Positions 19,231-28,192 of a stretch of DNA of 64,000 nucleotides are shown here, piece by piece. The notes under the pieces are model-generated. The model made no database searches, was not told the DNA's origin, and saw only the letters and a list, made by a program, of their open reading frames with translations. Every line of letters begins with the position of its first letter. The stretch's first letter is position 1. The stretch covers positions 19,338 to 83,337 of the forward strand of contig MWFB01000008.1 in assembly GCA_002071385.1 (NCBI GenBank). The letters are read 5' to 3'. Source of the stretch: Bacteroidetes bacterium ADurb.Bin013 (GTDB lineage: Bacteria; Bacteroidota; Bacteroidia; Bacteroidales; UBA932). Position numbers and translations under genes: made by a program.

Positions 19231-20014
19231 GAAAGGCGGCCACCTGCTGCGTTAAAGCTACGAATTCCTCTATACCCAGTTGCTCTGGTCTCAGTCCCGA
19301 GAAAGGTGAAACAAAGCCCTTTTTCTCACCCAGTAACGGTTTCAGGCTGTTATGAATGGTTTTCCGCCGCTGGTTGAACGTGGTTTTGACCACTTTGCGG
19401 AACAATTCTTCAGGGCAGTCCAGGGCAGTTCTCCTGTTACGCACCAGGCGGATCACACCCGACTGCACCTTGGGAGGAGGGGAGAAAGCGCCGGCAGGCA
19501 CGGTAAACAGATATTCTGCATCATACCAGGCTTGCAGCAGGACACTCAGGATACCATATGTCTTTGAGCCCGGAGGGGCACAGAACCTTTCGGCCACCTC
19601 TTTCTGCAGCATGCCCGTCACAAGGGGGATGGAATCCCGCCATTCCAGGACCCTGATAAATATCTGTGAAGAGATGTTGTAAGGGAAATTCCCTATCAGG
19701 AGAAACCGGGGAGGGAAAACCGAACGTGCCGCCGTGAGGAAATCACCCTCAATGAGCCGGCTTCCCAGGCCGGGGTATTTTTTTTGAAGGAAACCCACCG
19801 ATTCCCTGTCCAGTTCTATGGCATGGTAATCAAGGCAGGGTCTTTCCAGCAGAAAATCCGTAAGCACGCCGGTGCCCGGACCCACTTCCACAACCGGGAT
19901 CCCGGCGCCGGAGCGCATTTCCTTTTCCGGCCACAGTCCGTCCACTATCCGGGCGGCCACCTTCAGGTCGTTGAGAAAATGTTGTCCGAGTGATTTTTTA
20001 GGCCTTACTTCCAT
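19214..20014 (-). CDS. rsmA: 16S rRNA dimethyladenosine transferase RsmA (KsgA)
   Basis: RsmA dimethylates two adjacent adenines near the 3' end of 16S rRNA, a late step in 30S assembly. From the ATG at 20014 the protein has 266 residues and begins MEVRPKKSLGQHFL, the family's N-terminal signature, which fixes the start. The SAM-binding motif VEVGPGTG and the catalytic motif NFPYNIS are present, and the C-terminal helical domain is complete. A -7 box ends seven bases upstream of the ATG. Confidence 0.97.
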   Translation of the reverse strand: MEVRPKKSLGQHFLNDLKVAARIVDGLWPEKEMRSGAGIPVVEVGPGTGVLTDFLLERPCLDYHAIELDRESVGFLQKKYPGLGSRLIEGDFLTAARSVFPPRFLLIGNFPYNISSQIFIRVLEWRDSIPLVTGMLQKEVAERFCAPPGSKTYGILSVLLQAWYDAEYLFTVPAGAFSPPPKVQSGVIRLVRNRRTALDCPEELFRKVVKTTFNQRRKTIHNSLKPLLGEKKGFVSPFSGLRPEQLGIEEFVALTQQVAAFLNAGS

Positions 20015-20021
20015 GATAATA

Positions 20022-20029
20022 CAAAGGTA
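20022..20029 (-). promoter_or_regulatory. -7 box of rsmA
   Basis: TACCTTTG on the minus strand ends seven bases before the homology-fixed rsmA ATG, predicting a leaderless or nearly leaderless mRNA. It stands back to back with the box at 20038-20045. Confidence 0.65.
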
Positions 20030-20037
20030 GTTTTTTA

Positions 20038-20045
20038 TACCTTTA
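20038..20045 (+). promoter_or_regulatory. -7-like box of the serine hydrolase gene
   Basis: TACCTTTA departs from the consensus only in the last base. It lies 22 bases before the ATG and 8 bp from the oppositely oriented rsmA box. Confidence 0.45.
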
Positions 20046-20067
20046 CGGAAATCTAACACTTTAATCT

Positions 20068-21228
20068 ATGAAAAGAACTGTCATAATTATGGCCGCGCTG
20101 CTGGTCCTGGTATCCTGTTCCGGCTACAGGACGCATAAAGCGGATATCCGCCTGGATGAACTCAGGCAGGAACTCAATGCTGTGGGACTGTCAGTTGCCG
20201 TAATATCCGACAACCAGGTGGTGTATACAGGGGCAACCGGTTTCAGGAACATGGAAACCAGGGAACCACTCAGCTCCTCCGACCTGATGCGTATAGCCTC
20301 CATATCAAAAAGCTTTACGGCAACCGCCATCATGCAGCTTTATGAGGCAGGCTGTTTTGACCTGGACGACGACATAGGAACCGCACTGGGTTTTCCGGTA
20401 AGGAATCCCCATTATCCGGACATACCCATCACTTATAGGATGTTGCTGTCCCATACATCAAGCCTGAGCGACAGTGCGGGCTATTTCTCCCTGGACGTGC
20501 TCCGTCCCGACATCACCAAAGACGTGTCCCCGTCCTTCAATGACTATGCTCCCGGCACAGCATACCAGTATTGCAACCTGGGTTTCAACACCCTGGGAAT
20601 CCTTGTGGAGATCCATTCAGGGGAACGGTTTGACCAATACCTCTGGTATAACGTGCTGGAACCCCTGGGCGTTTACGCCTCCTATAATGTGAACGACCTG
20701 GACACCACCCGTTTTGCCACCATCTATTCCTTTGAGGATGGTGAGTTTGTACCGGCACCCCAGGCATACAACCCCAGGAAAGAAGATATTGAAAATTATG
20801 TGATGGGTTCTTCCGCCGTAGTTTTCTCTCCCACAGGAGGGCTCAAGATCAGCGCACCAGACCTGGCGCGACAGGCGTTGGTCCAGATGAATGACGGGAC
20901 CCTGGACGGCAGGGAAGTGCTCACACGGGAAAGCGTTGCACTCATGCAAACACCCCAAAGCCCAGGAGGCCGCGATACCATGGCCGAAGGCCTAGGCTAT
21001 GGATTTGCCCTGCAAAAGACGGATAAACTGATTGAAGGGGAAATCATGACAGGACATACCGGAAGCGCCTACGGGCTTTACTCGGCCATGTTCTTTGAAA
21101 AGGATAAGAAATTCGGCTTCGTGGTCCTGTGCAATGGCTGCGACACGTCAATACCCAACAGGGATAACGGATTCATGGCCGTGCAGACAGACGTGATCAA
21201 CGCCCTGTACGACATCTTCATCCGGTAA
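20068..21228 (+). CDS. Serine hydrolase lipoprotein of the class C beta-lactamase/DD-peptidase fold
   Basis: The 386-residue protein has a lipoprotein signal with Cys17 (LVLVSC). The active-site SxxK is SISK (78-81), followed by YCN as the Tyr motif and HTG in place of the KTG box, as in many esterase- or D-aminopeptidase-like members. The fold acts on peptidoglycan peptides, beta-lactams or esters; which applies here is not visible. The lipobox predicts a periplasm-facing lipid anchor. Confidence 0.88.
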   Translation: MKRTVIIMAALLVLVSCSGYRTHKADIRLDELRQELNAVGLSVAVISDNQVVYTGATGFRNMETREPLSSSDLMRIASISKSFTATAIMQLYEAGCFDLDDDIGTALGFPVRNPHYPDIPITYRMLLSHTSSLSDSAGYFSLDVLRPDITKDVSPSFNDYAPGTAYQYCNLGFNTLGILVEIHSGERFDQYLWYNVLEPLGVYASYNVNDLDTTRFATIYSFEDGEFVPAPQAYNPRKEDIENYVMGSSAVVFSPTGGLKISAPDLARQALVQMNDGTLDGREVLTRESVALMQTPQSPGGRDTMAEGLGYGFALQKTDKLIEGEIMTGHTGSAYGLYSAMFFEKDKKFGFVVLCNGCDTSIPNRDNGFMAVQTDVINALYDIFIR

Positions 21229-21242
21229 GGGCCTGTGCCCTT
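21227..21242. terminator. Possible hairpin in a 13-bp convergent gap
   Basis: AAGGGC-CTGT-GCCCTT forms a perfect six-base stem that fills the gap between the serine hydrolase stop and the aspS stop. No long T-run follows on either strand, so the terminator call is weak. Confidence 0.3.
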
Positions 21243-23005
21243 TACTTAAGGCCCAGTTCCTTTTTTTGCAAGGCATCAATTCCGGCGGGAGCATCCAGCA
21301 TGACATCCCTGCCGGAATTGTTTTTCGGGAATGCAATGAAATCGCGAATACTCTCCGATCCGCCAAAGAGCGAACACAAGCGGTCAAATCCGAAGGCAAT
21401 ACCGCCATGCGGGGGCGCACCGTAGCGGAACGCATCAATGATGCAGGAAAACCTGGCATTTACCTCCTCTTCCGTCATGCCCAATATCCGGAACATCCTT
21501 TCCTGCATGCGGGCATCGTGTATCCTTATGGACCCCCCGCCAATTTCAGTGCCATTCAGCACGAAGTCATATGCGTTGGCATTCACCTGTTCCAAGTCAC
21601 GGGGATCGTCGCTGTAGAACTTATCAAGGTCCTCCGGCTTGGGGGCTGTGAATGGATGGTGTTTGGCATAGAAACGTTGTGTTTCCTCGTCCCATTCCAA
21701 TAAGGGGAAATCGTACACCCACAAAGGGGCAAAAACATCTTTGTTTCTCAATCCCAGCCGGCTGCCCATTTCCAGGCGCAAGCTTCCCAATGCTTCCAGG
21801 GTTTTTGTTTCCGGGCCGCTCATTACCAGCAACAGGTCTCCCCCTGTTGCGCCTGTCTGTTGCGTCCAGCGGGCCAGCGTCTGCTGGTCAAAATATTTAT
21901 CCACGGAAGATTTATAGGCCACCGAGCCGTCACCTTCTGCCTGGCAACGCACATATACCAACCCGGAACCGCCTACCTGCGGCCGTTTTACCCATTCTGT
22001 AAGTTCCTCCAGCTGCTTTCTGGTATACCCGGCTGCCCCCTTGACGCAAATGGCCCCCACATAGGCGGCGTTCCTGAAGACGCTGAATTCCGTATCCCTT
22101 GTAAAGGTGGTAAGATCGTTTATCAACATGTCAAACCGAATGTCGGGCTTGTCGCTTCCGTATTTTTCCATGGCTGTCTTATAGGACATGCGGGGCAGGG
22201 GAGCTGTGAAATCCAGGTTGTGCACCTTTTTGAAAAGATGCAGTATCAACCCTTCAAACACAGAAAGGACATCGTCCCGCTCCACAAAAGACATTTCGCA
22301 GTCTATTTGTGTGAATTCCGGTTGCCGGTCTGCCCTCAGATCTTCATCGCGGAAACAGCGCACGATCTGGTAATACTTGTCATAACCAGCTATCATGAGC
22401 AGCTGCTTTAATTGTTGCGGGCTCTGGGGCAAGGCATAAAACTGCCCCTGGTTCATGCGCGAGGGCACCACAAAATCACGGGCCCCTTCCGGGGTGGATT
22501 TGATCAGGAAAGGTGTCTCGATTTCCAGGAAACCGCAATTGTCCAAATAACCGCGTGTTTCCTGTGCGATTTTGTGACGCAGTATCATGGCCTTTTGCAA
22601 CGGGGGCCTTCGCAGGTCCAGGTAGCGGTAACGGGCACGCAGTTCTTCCCCGCCATCGGAGATTTCCTCAATGGTAAAGGGCGGTACCTGCGACGGGCTC
22701 AGCACACTTATCCCGCCGAGGTCAATTTCAATTTCCCCGGTGGGGATTTTCAGGTTTTTGCTGCTTCGTTCCACAACAATCCCCTCGGCCGAGACCACAA
22801 ACTCACGCCCCAGCGATTCGGCGGTTTCCTTTACCTTGACCGGGGAATCTTCTTTGACTACCAGCTGGGTGATTCCATACCGGTCCCGCAGGTCAATGAA
22901 AGTCATTCCTCCCAGTTTTCTTATCCGTTGTATCCACCCGGCCAGTGTAACCCTCTGGCCGGCGCAAGACAGGTCAAGTTCTCCGCATGTGTGTGTCCTG
23001 TACAT
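21242..23005 (-). CDS. aspS: Aspartyl-tRNA synthetase
   Basis: AspRS charges tRNA-Asp. The ATG at 23005 gives 587 residues, the length of the bacterial type with an OB-fold anticodon domain (about 1-105), the class II catalytic core and the inserted bacterial GAD-type domain. Motifs seen are [20 protein letters not shown] (motif 1 region), [16 protein letters not shown] (motif 2) and GIAFGFDRL (motif 3). An in-frame GTG seven codons upstream lies inside the promoter box and is rejected as start. Confidence 0.97.
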   Translation of the reverse strand: MYRTHTCGELDLSCAGQRVTLAGWIQRIRKLGGMTFIDLRDRYGITQLVVKEDSPVKVKETAESLGREFVVSAEGIVVERSSKNLKIPTGEIEIDLGGISVLSPSQVPPFTIEEISDGGEELRARYRYLDLRRPPLQKAMILRHKIAQETRGYLDNCGFLEIETPFLIKSTPEGARDFVVPSRMNQGQFYALPQSPQQLKQLLMIAGYDKYYQIVRCFRDEDLRADRQPEFTQIDCEMSFVERDDVLSVFEGLILHLFKKVHNLDFTAPLPRMSYKTAMEKYGSDKPDIRFDMLINDLTTFTRDTEFSVFRNAAYVGAICVKGAAGYTRKQLEELTEWVKRPQVGGSGLVYVRCQAEGDGSVAYKSSVDKYFDQQTLARWTQQTGATGGDLLLVMSGPETKTLEALGSLRLEMGSRLGLRNKDVFAPLWVYDFPLLEWDEETQRFYAKHHPFTAPKPEDLDKFYSDDPRDLEQVNANAYDFVLNGTEIGGGSIRIHDARMQERMFRILGMTEEEVNARFSCIIDAFRYGAPPHGGIAFGFDRLCSLFGGSESIRDFIAFPKNNSGRDVMLDAPAGIDALQKKELGLK

Positions 23006-23025
23006 TTCCAAACATTTTATGGTCA

Positions 23026-23033
23026 CAAAGGTA
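23026..23033 (-). promoter_or_regulatory. -7 box of aspS
   Basis: TACCTTTG on the minus strand, 20 bases before the aspS ATG. It is 13 bp from the oppositely oriented thyA box. Confidence 0.6.
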
Positions 23034-23046
23034 ATGAGAAAATGGC

Positions 23047-23054
23047 TACCTTTG
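23047..23054 (+). promoter_or_regulatory. -7 box of thyA
   Basis: TACCTTTG ends seven bases before the thyA ATG. The start codon is fixed by alignment to other ThyA proteins, so a leaderless mRNA is predicted. Confidence 0.65.
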
Positions 23055-23061
23055 TTTTGAT

Positions 23062-23856
23062 ATGAAAAACTATTTGGACCTGTTACAATACATACTGGAT
23101 AACGGAACCGACAAGGAGGACAGGACCGGTACCGGCACCAGGAGCGTTTTCGGATACCAGATGCGTTGTCCCCTGGCAGAGGGATTCCCCCTGCTCACCA
23201 CCAAAAAAGTACACCTCAAATCCATCATTTATGAATTGTTATGGTTCCTGCGTGGTGACACCAACATTGCATACCTCAACCGGAATGGGGTGACCATCTG
23301 GGATGAGTGGGCAGACGCGCGGGGAGACCTCGGACCTGTGTACGGGAAGCAATGGCGTTCCTGGGAAACGGCAGACGGACAAGTCATAGACCAGATAGCA
23401 GCCCTTATTGAGGGACTCAGGTCAAATCCCAACGGCAGGCGCCACATTGTCAGTGCCTGGAACGTAGGACAGATCTCCCGCATGGCGCTGCCGCCCTGCC
23501 ACGTCCTGTTCCAGTTCTATGTCGCGGACGGGAAACTCTCCTGCCAGCTATACCAGCGCAGTGCCGATGTTTTCCTGGGCGTCCCCTTCAATATTGCCTC
23601 TTATTCCCTGCTTACCCTGATGGTGGCACAGGTGTGCGGCTTCCGGCCGGGAGATTATATCCATACTTTTGGGGATGCGCACATATACAGGAACCATATG
23701 GAACAGGTGCACCTGCAGCTTTCACGCACCCCGCGCCCGCTGCCGCACATGATACTGAACCCGGATCGTCACGATATTTTCGGGTTTGAATACTCCGATT
23801 TCACCCTTCAGGATTACGATCCCCATCCCCTGATCAAAGCTCCTGTTGCCGTATGA
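23062..23856 (+). CDS. thyA: Thymidylate synthase
   Basis: ThyA makes dTMP from dUMP with methylene-tetrahydrofolate. The 264-residue protein starts [15 protein letters not shown], matching E. coli ThyA residue for residue in length. The catalytic Cys lies in [12 protein letters not shown], followed by the [17 protein letters not shown] signature. It overlaps folA by 4 bp, which couples dTMP synthesis to reduction of the dihydrofolate it produces. Confidence 0.98.
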   Translation: MKNYLDLLQYILDNGTDKEDRTGTGTRSVFGYQMRCPLAEGFPLLTTKKVHLKSIIYELLWFLRGDTNIAYLNRNGVTIWDEWADARGDLGPVYGKQWRSWETADGQVIDQIAALIEGLRSNPNGRRHIVSAWNVGQISRMALPPCHVLFQFYVADGKLSCQLYQRSADVFLGVPFNIASYSLLTLMVAQVCGFRPGDYIHTFGDAHIYRNHMEQVHLQLSRTPRPLPHMILNPDRHDIFGFEYSDFTLQDYDPHPLIKAPVAV

Positions 23857-24368
23857 AAAGTGAACATCCATCCAAACCAGGCATTCTTTCCCTTATAGCC
23901 GTACTGGGACCATCAGGGGAACTCGGCGTTCGCAACGGGTTGCTGTGGCATATTTCCGAAGACCTGAAACATTTCAAGTCCCTGACCATGGGACATACCG
24001 TCATCATGGGCCGCAGGACTTTTGAATCGCTGGGCAAACAGCTGCCAGGGCGGACCAACATTGTGCTTTCACGTTCAGGAAAGAAACTGGAAGAAATTCT
24101 GGAGGACGTAAAAGATCAGCCGGAAGTGTTTATCATCGGGGGAGCCCAGGTCTACCGCCAGGCCATACACCTGGCAGACAGGCTTTATATAACCCATGTA
24201 CAGGCCCCGTTGCCATCCGGAGGGGCCGATGTGTTTTTTCCGCCCATAGATCCCCGGCAATGGCAGGAAGTATCGCGGCAGGACTTTGTCAGGGGAGCTG
24301 CTTTCCCGTATCCTTTTTCCTTCGTAACATACGAACGCAGGAAAACACAACAGCAGCCGCCAGTGTAA
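23853..24368 (+). CDS. folA: Dihydrofolate reductase
   Basis: DHFR regenerates tetrahydrofolate after the ThyA reaction. The 171-residue protein shows [11 protein letters not shown], the substrate-binding Glu in [19 protein letters not shown] and a terminal strand FVTYERR. It overlaps thyA by ATGA. Its last 80 bp overlap the 3' end of the convergent YfhO gene, so its C-terminal codons are shared antisense. Confidence 0.96.
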   Translation: MKSEHPSKPGILSLIAVLGPSGELGVRNGLLWHISEDLKHFKSLTMGHTVIMGRRTFESLGKQLPGRTNIVLSRSGKKLEEILEDVKDQPEVFIIGGAQVYRQAIHLADRLYITHVQAPLPSGGADVFFPPIDPRQWQEVSRQDFVRGAAFPYPFSFVTYERRKTQQQPPV

Positions 24369-26790
24369 GCAACAGCCCAACAGAGCTGATGCGTGAAACC
24401 AGGATTCCCGTTGTGTAGGAAGCAGGCAGGTAAGTAAAGCGTATGCCGTGCTCCCCGGCAGGCACAAGCAGGGTGCGGGTGATATAATTGGACCGCAGGA
24501 TGGGCACCTCTTCCCCGTCTATCCAGGCCTTCCATCCTTTCGGATAGAAAACCTCCCCGAATACCACAATTCCGTCTTTTTCCATGGATGCGTTGTATTC
24601 CAGCGTATTGGGAGAATAGGATGCCAGTGTTACAGTCGAACCTGACGGACTGGCGGCCTGTACCCATTCCTCCGGGGCATCACGCATCACCGCTGTTGTC
24701 CGCAGGTCGGCACGGGAAAGCATTTCCAGTTCTTCCAGGTTTGTCTCCACGGGCAGGATAGAAGACACCACCCAGGCGTTTCCCAGGGCATGCGGGTTGA
24801 CAACCGGAGCAGCGTCACCGGACAGGATGACATACCGTGTGTTGAGCAGATTCATGACCGGGGTGCTTGTCTGTTCCCCCTGGTATGCAAATATTTCCGA
24901 GGCGTCTTGCAGCGTCTGACACTGTCTGATCTTTTCCATGAAATACTGCATTTCCGGTAACAGGTGGCGGTCTATCACATCCTGATACCGCTGCAGTTTG
25001 GCCGCATTGTATCCGCCTATGGATTTGTGGTGATAACTGGGACGGGATTCAGAGAAAGGACTTCCCGTAAGATCCAGTACGCGATAGTACATGTCCGGAT
25101 CTCCCTTTATGAGTTTATCCACGGGTCTTTCTGCAAACTGGTTGCTGTAATTGCTGCGGGTGACAAAATGTGAATCGTTCAGGTAACGTCTGGCTGCAGG
25201 CAGGTAATCCACCAGGAGCAGGATGCCCAGGGCTGCGACAGCCCATACCGTTCTCATTTTTTTATGGACAGCCAGCCAGATGACAAGTGCCGCTCCCGCT
25301 ATCAGGAAAGCAGAACGGAAGGCATCCTGGCGCAATAACCCTTTCCGATCAGCCACCAGCGCTGGGAGCAGTTCTCCGGGGAGCGAGGCATCGGAAGGCC
25401 CTGTAAAAGAACCCGCCAGGGAAGGAGCCAGGGCAAAAACAAGACATAGGCCGGCGGTAATGCCCAGGCTCCAGTATAGGGCCCGGGTGGTTTTTTCCTG
25501 CGGATATTGATTATCCAGAAGATTCCATACAGCATATATACCCAGCGCAGGCACCACCATCTGCCAGATTACCAGGATCATGCTTACGGTACGGAACTTA
25601 TCGTACAAGGGAACGTACCGGAAAAACAACACCGAAAACCATTCCAGGTGGTATCCCCAGGATAGCAGCAATGCCAGCAGCGAAACGCCCGCAAGGGCCC
25701 ATTTCAGGGGCCCTTTGACCAGGATCAGCCCCAGTACAAAAAAGAAGATCATGATGGCTCCCATGTACATGGGCCCGGCCGTGAAGGGTTGTTCTCCCCA
25801 GTACAGGGGCATGTTGGAAATAATGCTCCTGGCGTTGTATCCCATGCCCGAAAGTTTTTCATAGGAGTGCGAATCCTGGTCCAGTGCCCCGACAGAGGCC
25901 CCTCCCCTGAAATCGGGGATCATCATGTTGAAAGATTCCATTTGGGAATAGCTCCACTGGGTGGCGTAATCAACATCCAGTCCCTTGCGCGGGGCCTCTC
26001 CTTCCGGGTTTTCCAGTTCAGATCCGCCACGCATGGAATATTGCGTGTATTCATACATGGGAAGCAGGTGATTTGCCGAGGTGGCCAGGCCCAGCAATCC
26101 GGCCGCGATCAGCAACACCGTGGTGTTGACAAAACGCGGCAACCGCCGCCTGATGATGGCTTCTGCAAGTAAACCGCCAAAACAAAATACCATGATGAAT
26201 CCCAGGTAATAAGTGATCTGGGGATGATTGGCAGCCACCTGGAAACTCACGGTCAGGGCAAAAAACAATGCTCCCCACAAGGCATTTTTCCGGTATGCAA
26301 ACACGAGTGAAGCCAGCACCCAGGGCATATAGGCGATGGCTATCATCTTGGTCACATGTCCGGCCTGTATGATCTGCATGTTGTAAGCGCAGAAGGTTAT
26401 GGCAATGGCTCCTCCCATGGCCAGCCACCCGTTGACCCCCAGGGCAAGGAACAACAGAAAACCACCTACAAGTGAGAGGAAGAGATACGATGCCGGCGCC
26501 TTGCCGGCTTCCAGAACCCGGCTGATCAGCCGGGTATAATTGCCCCGGGTGACTTTATTGATGGTAATGGTAGGCATGCCACTGAACATGGAGTTGGTCC
26601 AGAGGGCCTCGTCCTCATGTGTCTGGTTGTAATCTTTTGCCTCCTTTGCCATGGCCTGCCAAGCCGAAATATCTCCCTGGTTGAGGACTTTTCCCTGGAA
26701 AATCTGGGGAACAAAACCATAGGATAACACCAGGAAAAAAACGGCAGCTACCGGATATACGATCCATTTTTTAACAGGAATCTTCTGCAT
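24289..26790 (-). CDS. YfhO-family polytopic membrane protein
   Basis: From the ATG at 26790 the protein has 833 residues, with about a dozen hydrophobic segments in the first 530 residues, a large extracytoplasmic region, and a final helix (near 800-822) before a basic tail. The overall layout matches the YfhO family, GT-C-like proteins; Gram-positive members act in wall or lipoteichoic acid glycosylation. The role in Bacteroidota is not established. It is divergent from the NSS symporter and converges on folA with an 80-bp overlap. Confidence 0.85.
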   Translation of the reverse strand: MQKIPVKKWIVYPVAAVFFLVLSYGFVPQIFQGKVLNQGDISAWQAMAKEAKDYNQTHEDEALWTNSMFSGMPTITINKVTRGNYTRLISRVLEAGKAPASYLFLSLVGGFLLFLALGVNGWLAMGGAIAITFCAYNMQIIQAGHVTKMIAIAYMPWVLASLVFAYRKNALWGALFFALTVSFQVAANHPQITYYLGFIMVFCFGGLLAEAIIRRRLPRFVNTTVLLIAAGLLGLATSANHLLPMYEYTQYSMRGGSELENPEGEAPRKGLDVDYATQWSYSQMESFNMMIPDFRGGASVGALDQDSHSYEKLSGMGYNARSIISNMPLYWGEQPFTAGPMYMGAIMIFFFVLGLILVKGPLKWALAGVSLLALLLSWGYHLEWFSVLFFRYVPLYDKFRTVSMILVIWQMVVPALGIYAVWNLLDNQYPQEKTTRALYWSLGITAGLCLVFALAPSLAGSFTGPSDASLPGELLPALVADRKGLLRQDAFRSAFLIAGAALVIWLAVHKKMRTVWAVAALGILLLVDYLPAARRYLNDSHFVTRSNYSNQFAERPVDKLIKGDPDMYYRVLDLTGSPFSESRPSYHHKSIGGYNAAKLQRYQDVIDRHLLPEMQYFMEKIRQCQTLQDASEIFAYQGEQTSTPVMNLLNTRYVILSGDAAPVVNPHALGNAWVVSSILPVETNLEELEMLSRADLRTTAVMRDAPEEWVQAASPSGSTVTLASYSPNTLEYNASMEKDGIVVFGEVFYPKGWKAWIDGEEVPILRSNYITRTLLVPAGEHGIRFTYLPASYTTGILVSRISSVGLLLTLAAAVVFSCVRMLRRKKDTGKQLP

Positions 26791-26808
26791 AGTTCTCTTA
26801 TTTACTAA

Positions 26809-26816
26809 CAAAGGTA
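26809..26816 (-). promoter_or_regulatory. -7 box of the YfhO gene
   Basis: TACCTTTG on the minus strand, 18 bases before the ATG at 26790. Confidence 0.6.
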
Positions 26817-26829
26817 AAAAGAAAGGACG

Positions 26830-26837
26830 TATATTTG
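26830..26837 (+). promoter_or_regulatory. -7 box of the NSS symporter gene
   Basis: TATATTTG matches TAnnTTTG and lies 17 bases before the ATG, 13 bp from the opposite box. Confidence 0.55.
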
Positions 26838-26854
26838 TCTAAAACCGACTCTTT

Positions 26855-28192
26855 ATGAAACGTGACGAATTTTCAGGATTTTTTGGAGTTCTGGTAGCCA
26901 CTGTGGGTTCTGCTGTGGGACTGGGAAACCTTTGGCGCTTCCCTTATCTGGTAGGGCAAAATGGAGGTGCCGCCTTCATTCTCATATACCTTGCCTTTGT
27001 TCTGGTCATCTGTCTGCCCATCATGATCTCTGAATTCATTATCGGCCGCCGGACACAGGCCAACACGGTAACGGCCTTCCAGGTGCTGGCTCCCCACACA
27101 CCATGGAGCGTTATAGGAATTGTCGGGGTTGTAGCCGCTTTCTGCATCATGGCTTTTTATACCGTTGTGGGAGGCTGGACACTGGATTACATTTTCCGCT
27201 CCGTGATCCACCTCTTTTCCAAACCAGATGCATCGGCCATCGAAAGCCAGTTTGCCTCACTCGTTACATCCCCGGTCCGGCCCATTGTATGGACAATTGT
27301 GTTTATACTGCTCAGCGCCCTGATAGTCATGTCCGGCATCAAGAAAGGGATTGAGAAATATTCCAAGGTCATGATGCCATTCTTGTTTTTAATGGTTGTG
27401 ATCCTGATGATTCGTTCCATTACCCTGCCGGGGGCAGAAAAAGGGATTTCATTCCTTGTAAAGCCGGATTTCTCCAAAATCACAACGCAGGCAGTACTGG
27501 CCGCCCTGGGTCAGGCCTTTTTCTCGCTCAGCCTGGGAATGGGTTGCATGATCACCTATGGATCATACATCCCCCGAAGGGAAAACCTGAACAAACTGGC
27601 CTTTACCACAGCCATGTCAGATACTCTGTTCGCCATCCTGGCGGGACTGGCCATCATGCCGGCCGTATTCTCTTTCGGGATATCTCCACAGGAAGGACCC
27701 GGTCTCGTTTTCATAGTCCTGCCCAGAATCTTTGCCCAGATCCCGCTGGGTAATATTTTCGCTGTGATGTTTTACCTGATCCTGTTCATTGCCGCCATTT
27801 CTTCGGCCATATCATTGCTGGAGGTGGTGACGGCATATATAACAGAAAGGCTGAAAATGAAAAGGAAGGCAGCGGTAGCCATCATCTCTGCACTGGTAGC
27901 AGTGTGTGCCTCTTTCAGCTCCCTGTCACAGGGAGTGATGCAGGATGTGAAAATTCTTGGCAAGACCATATTTGATTTCTTCGATTATCTCTCTGCCAAC
28001 ATCCTTCTCCCGCTGGGGGGACTCTCCATTGTACTCTTCGTGGGGTGGTACCTGAAGAAAACCGACATCTATGATGAATTTACAAATCAGGGCACCCATA
28101 AGGGTACCCTGTTCCGCGTCTATTATTTTCTCATACGTTATGTGGCCCCCATTGCGATAGCGGCCATATTCGTGGACCTTATCGTACGGTGA
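26855..28192 (+). CDS. Sodium-dependent NSS-family (SNF) symporter
   Basis: The 445-residue protein is a Na+-coupled transporter, in bacteria usually of amino acids. The signature GSAVGLGNLWRFPYLVGQNGGAAF occupies the first helix region, where sodium and substrate bind. About eleven membrane segments are visible, fitting the shorter bacterial subclass. The substrate is not readable. Its stop codon overlaps the end of the convergent BACON/LRR gene by 14 bp. Confidence 0.93.
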   Translation: MKRDEFSGFFGVLVATVGSAVGLGNLWRFPYLVGQNGGAAFILIYLAFVLVICLPIMISEFIIGRRTQANTVTAFQVLAPHTPWSVIGIVGVVAAFCIMAFYTVVGGWTLDYIFRSVIHLFSKPDASAIESQFASLVTSPVRPIVWTIVFILLSALIVMSGIKKGIEKYSKVMMPFLFLMVVILMIRSITLPGAEKGISFLVKPDFSKITTQAVLAALGQAFFSLSLGMGCMITYGSYIPRRENLNKLAFTTAMSDTLFAILAGLAIMPAVFSFGISPQEGPGLVFIVLPRIFAQIPLGNIFAVMFYLILFIAAISSAISLLEVVTAYITERLKMKRKAAVAIISALVAVCASFSSLSQGVMQDVKILGKTIFDFFDYLSANILLPLGGLSIVLFVGWYLKKTDIYDEFTNQGTHKGTLFRVYYFLIRYVAPIAIAAIFVDLIVR

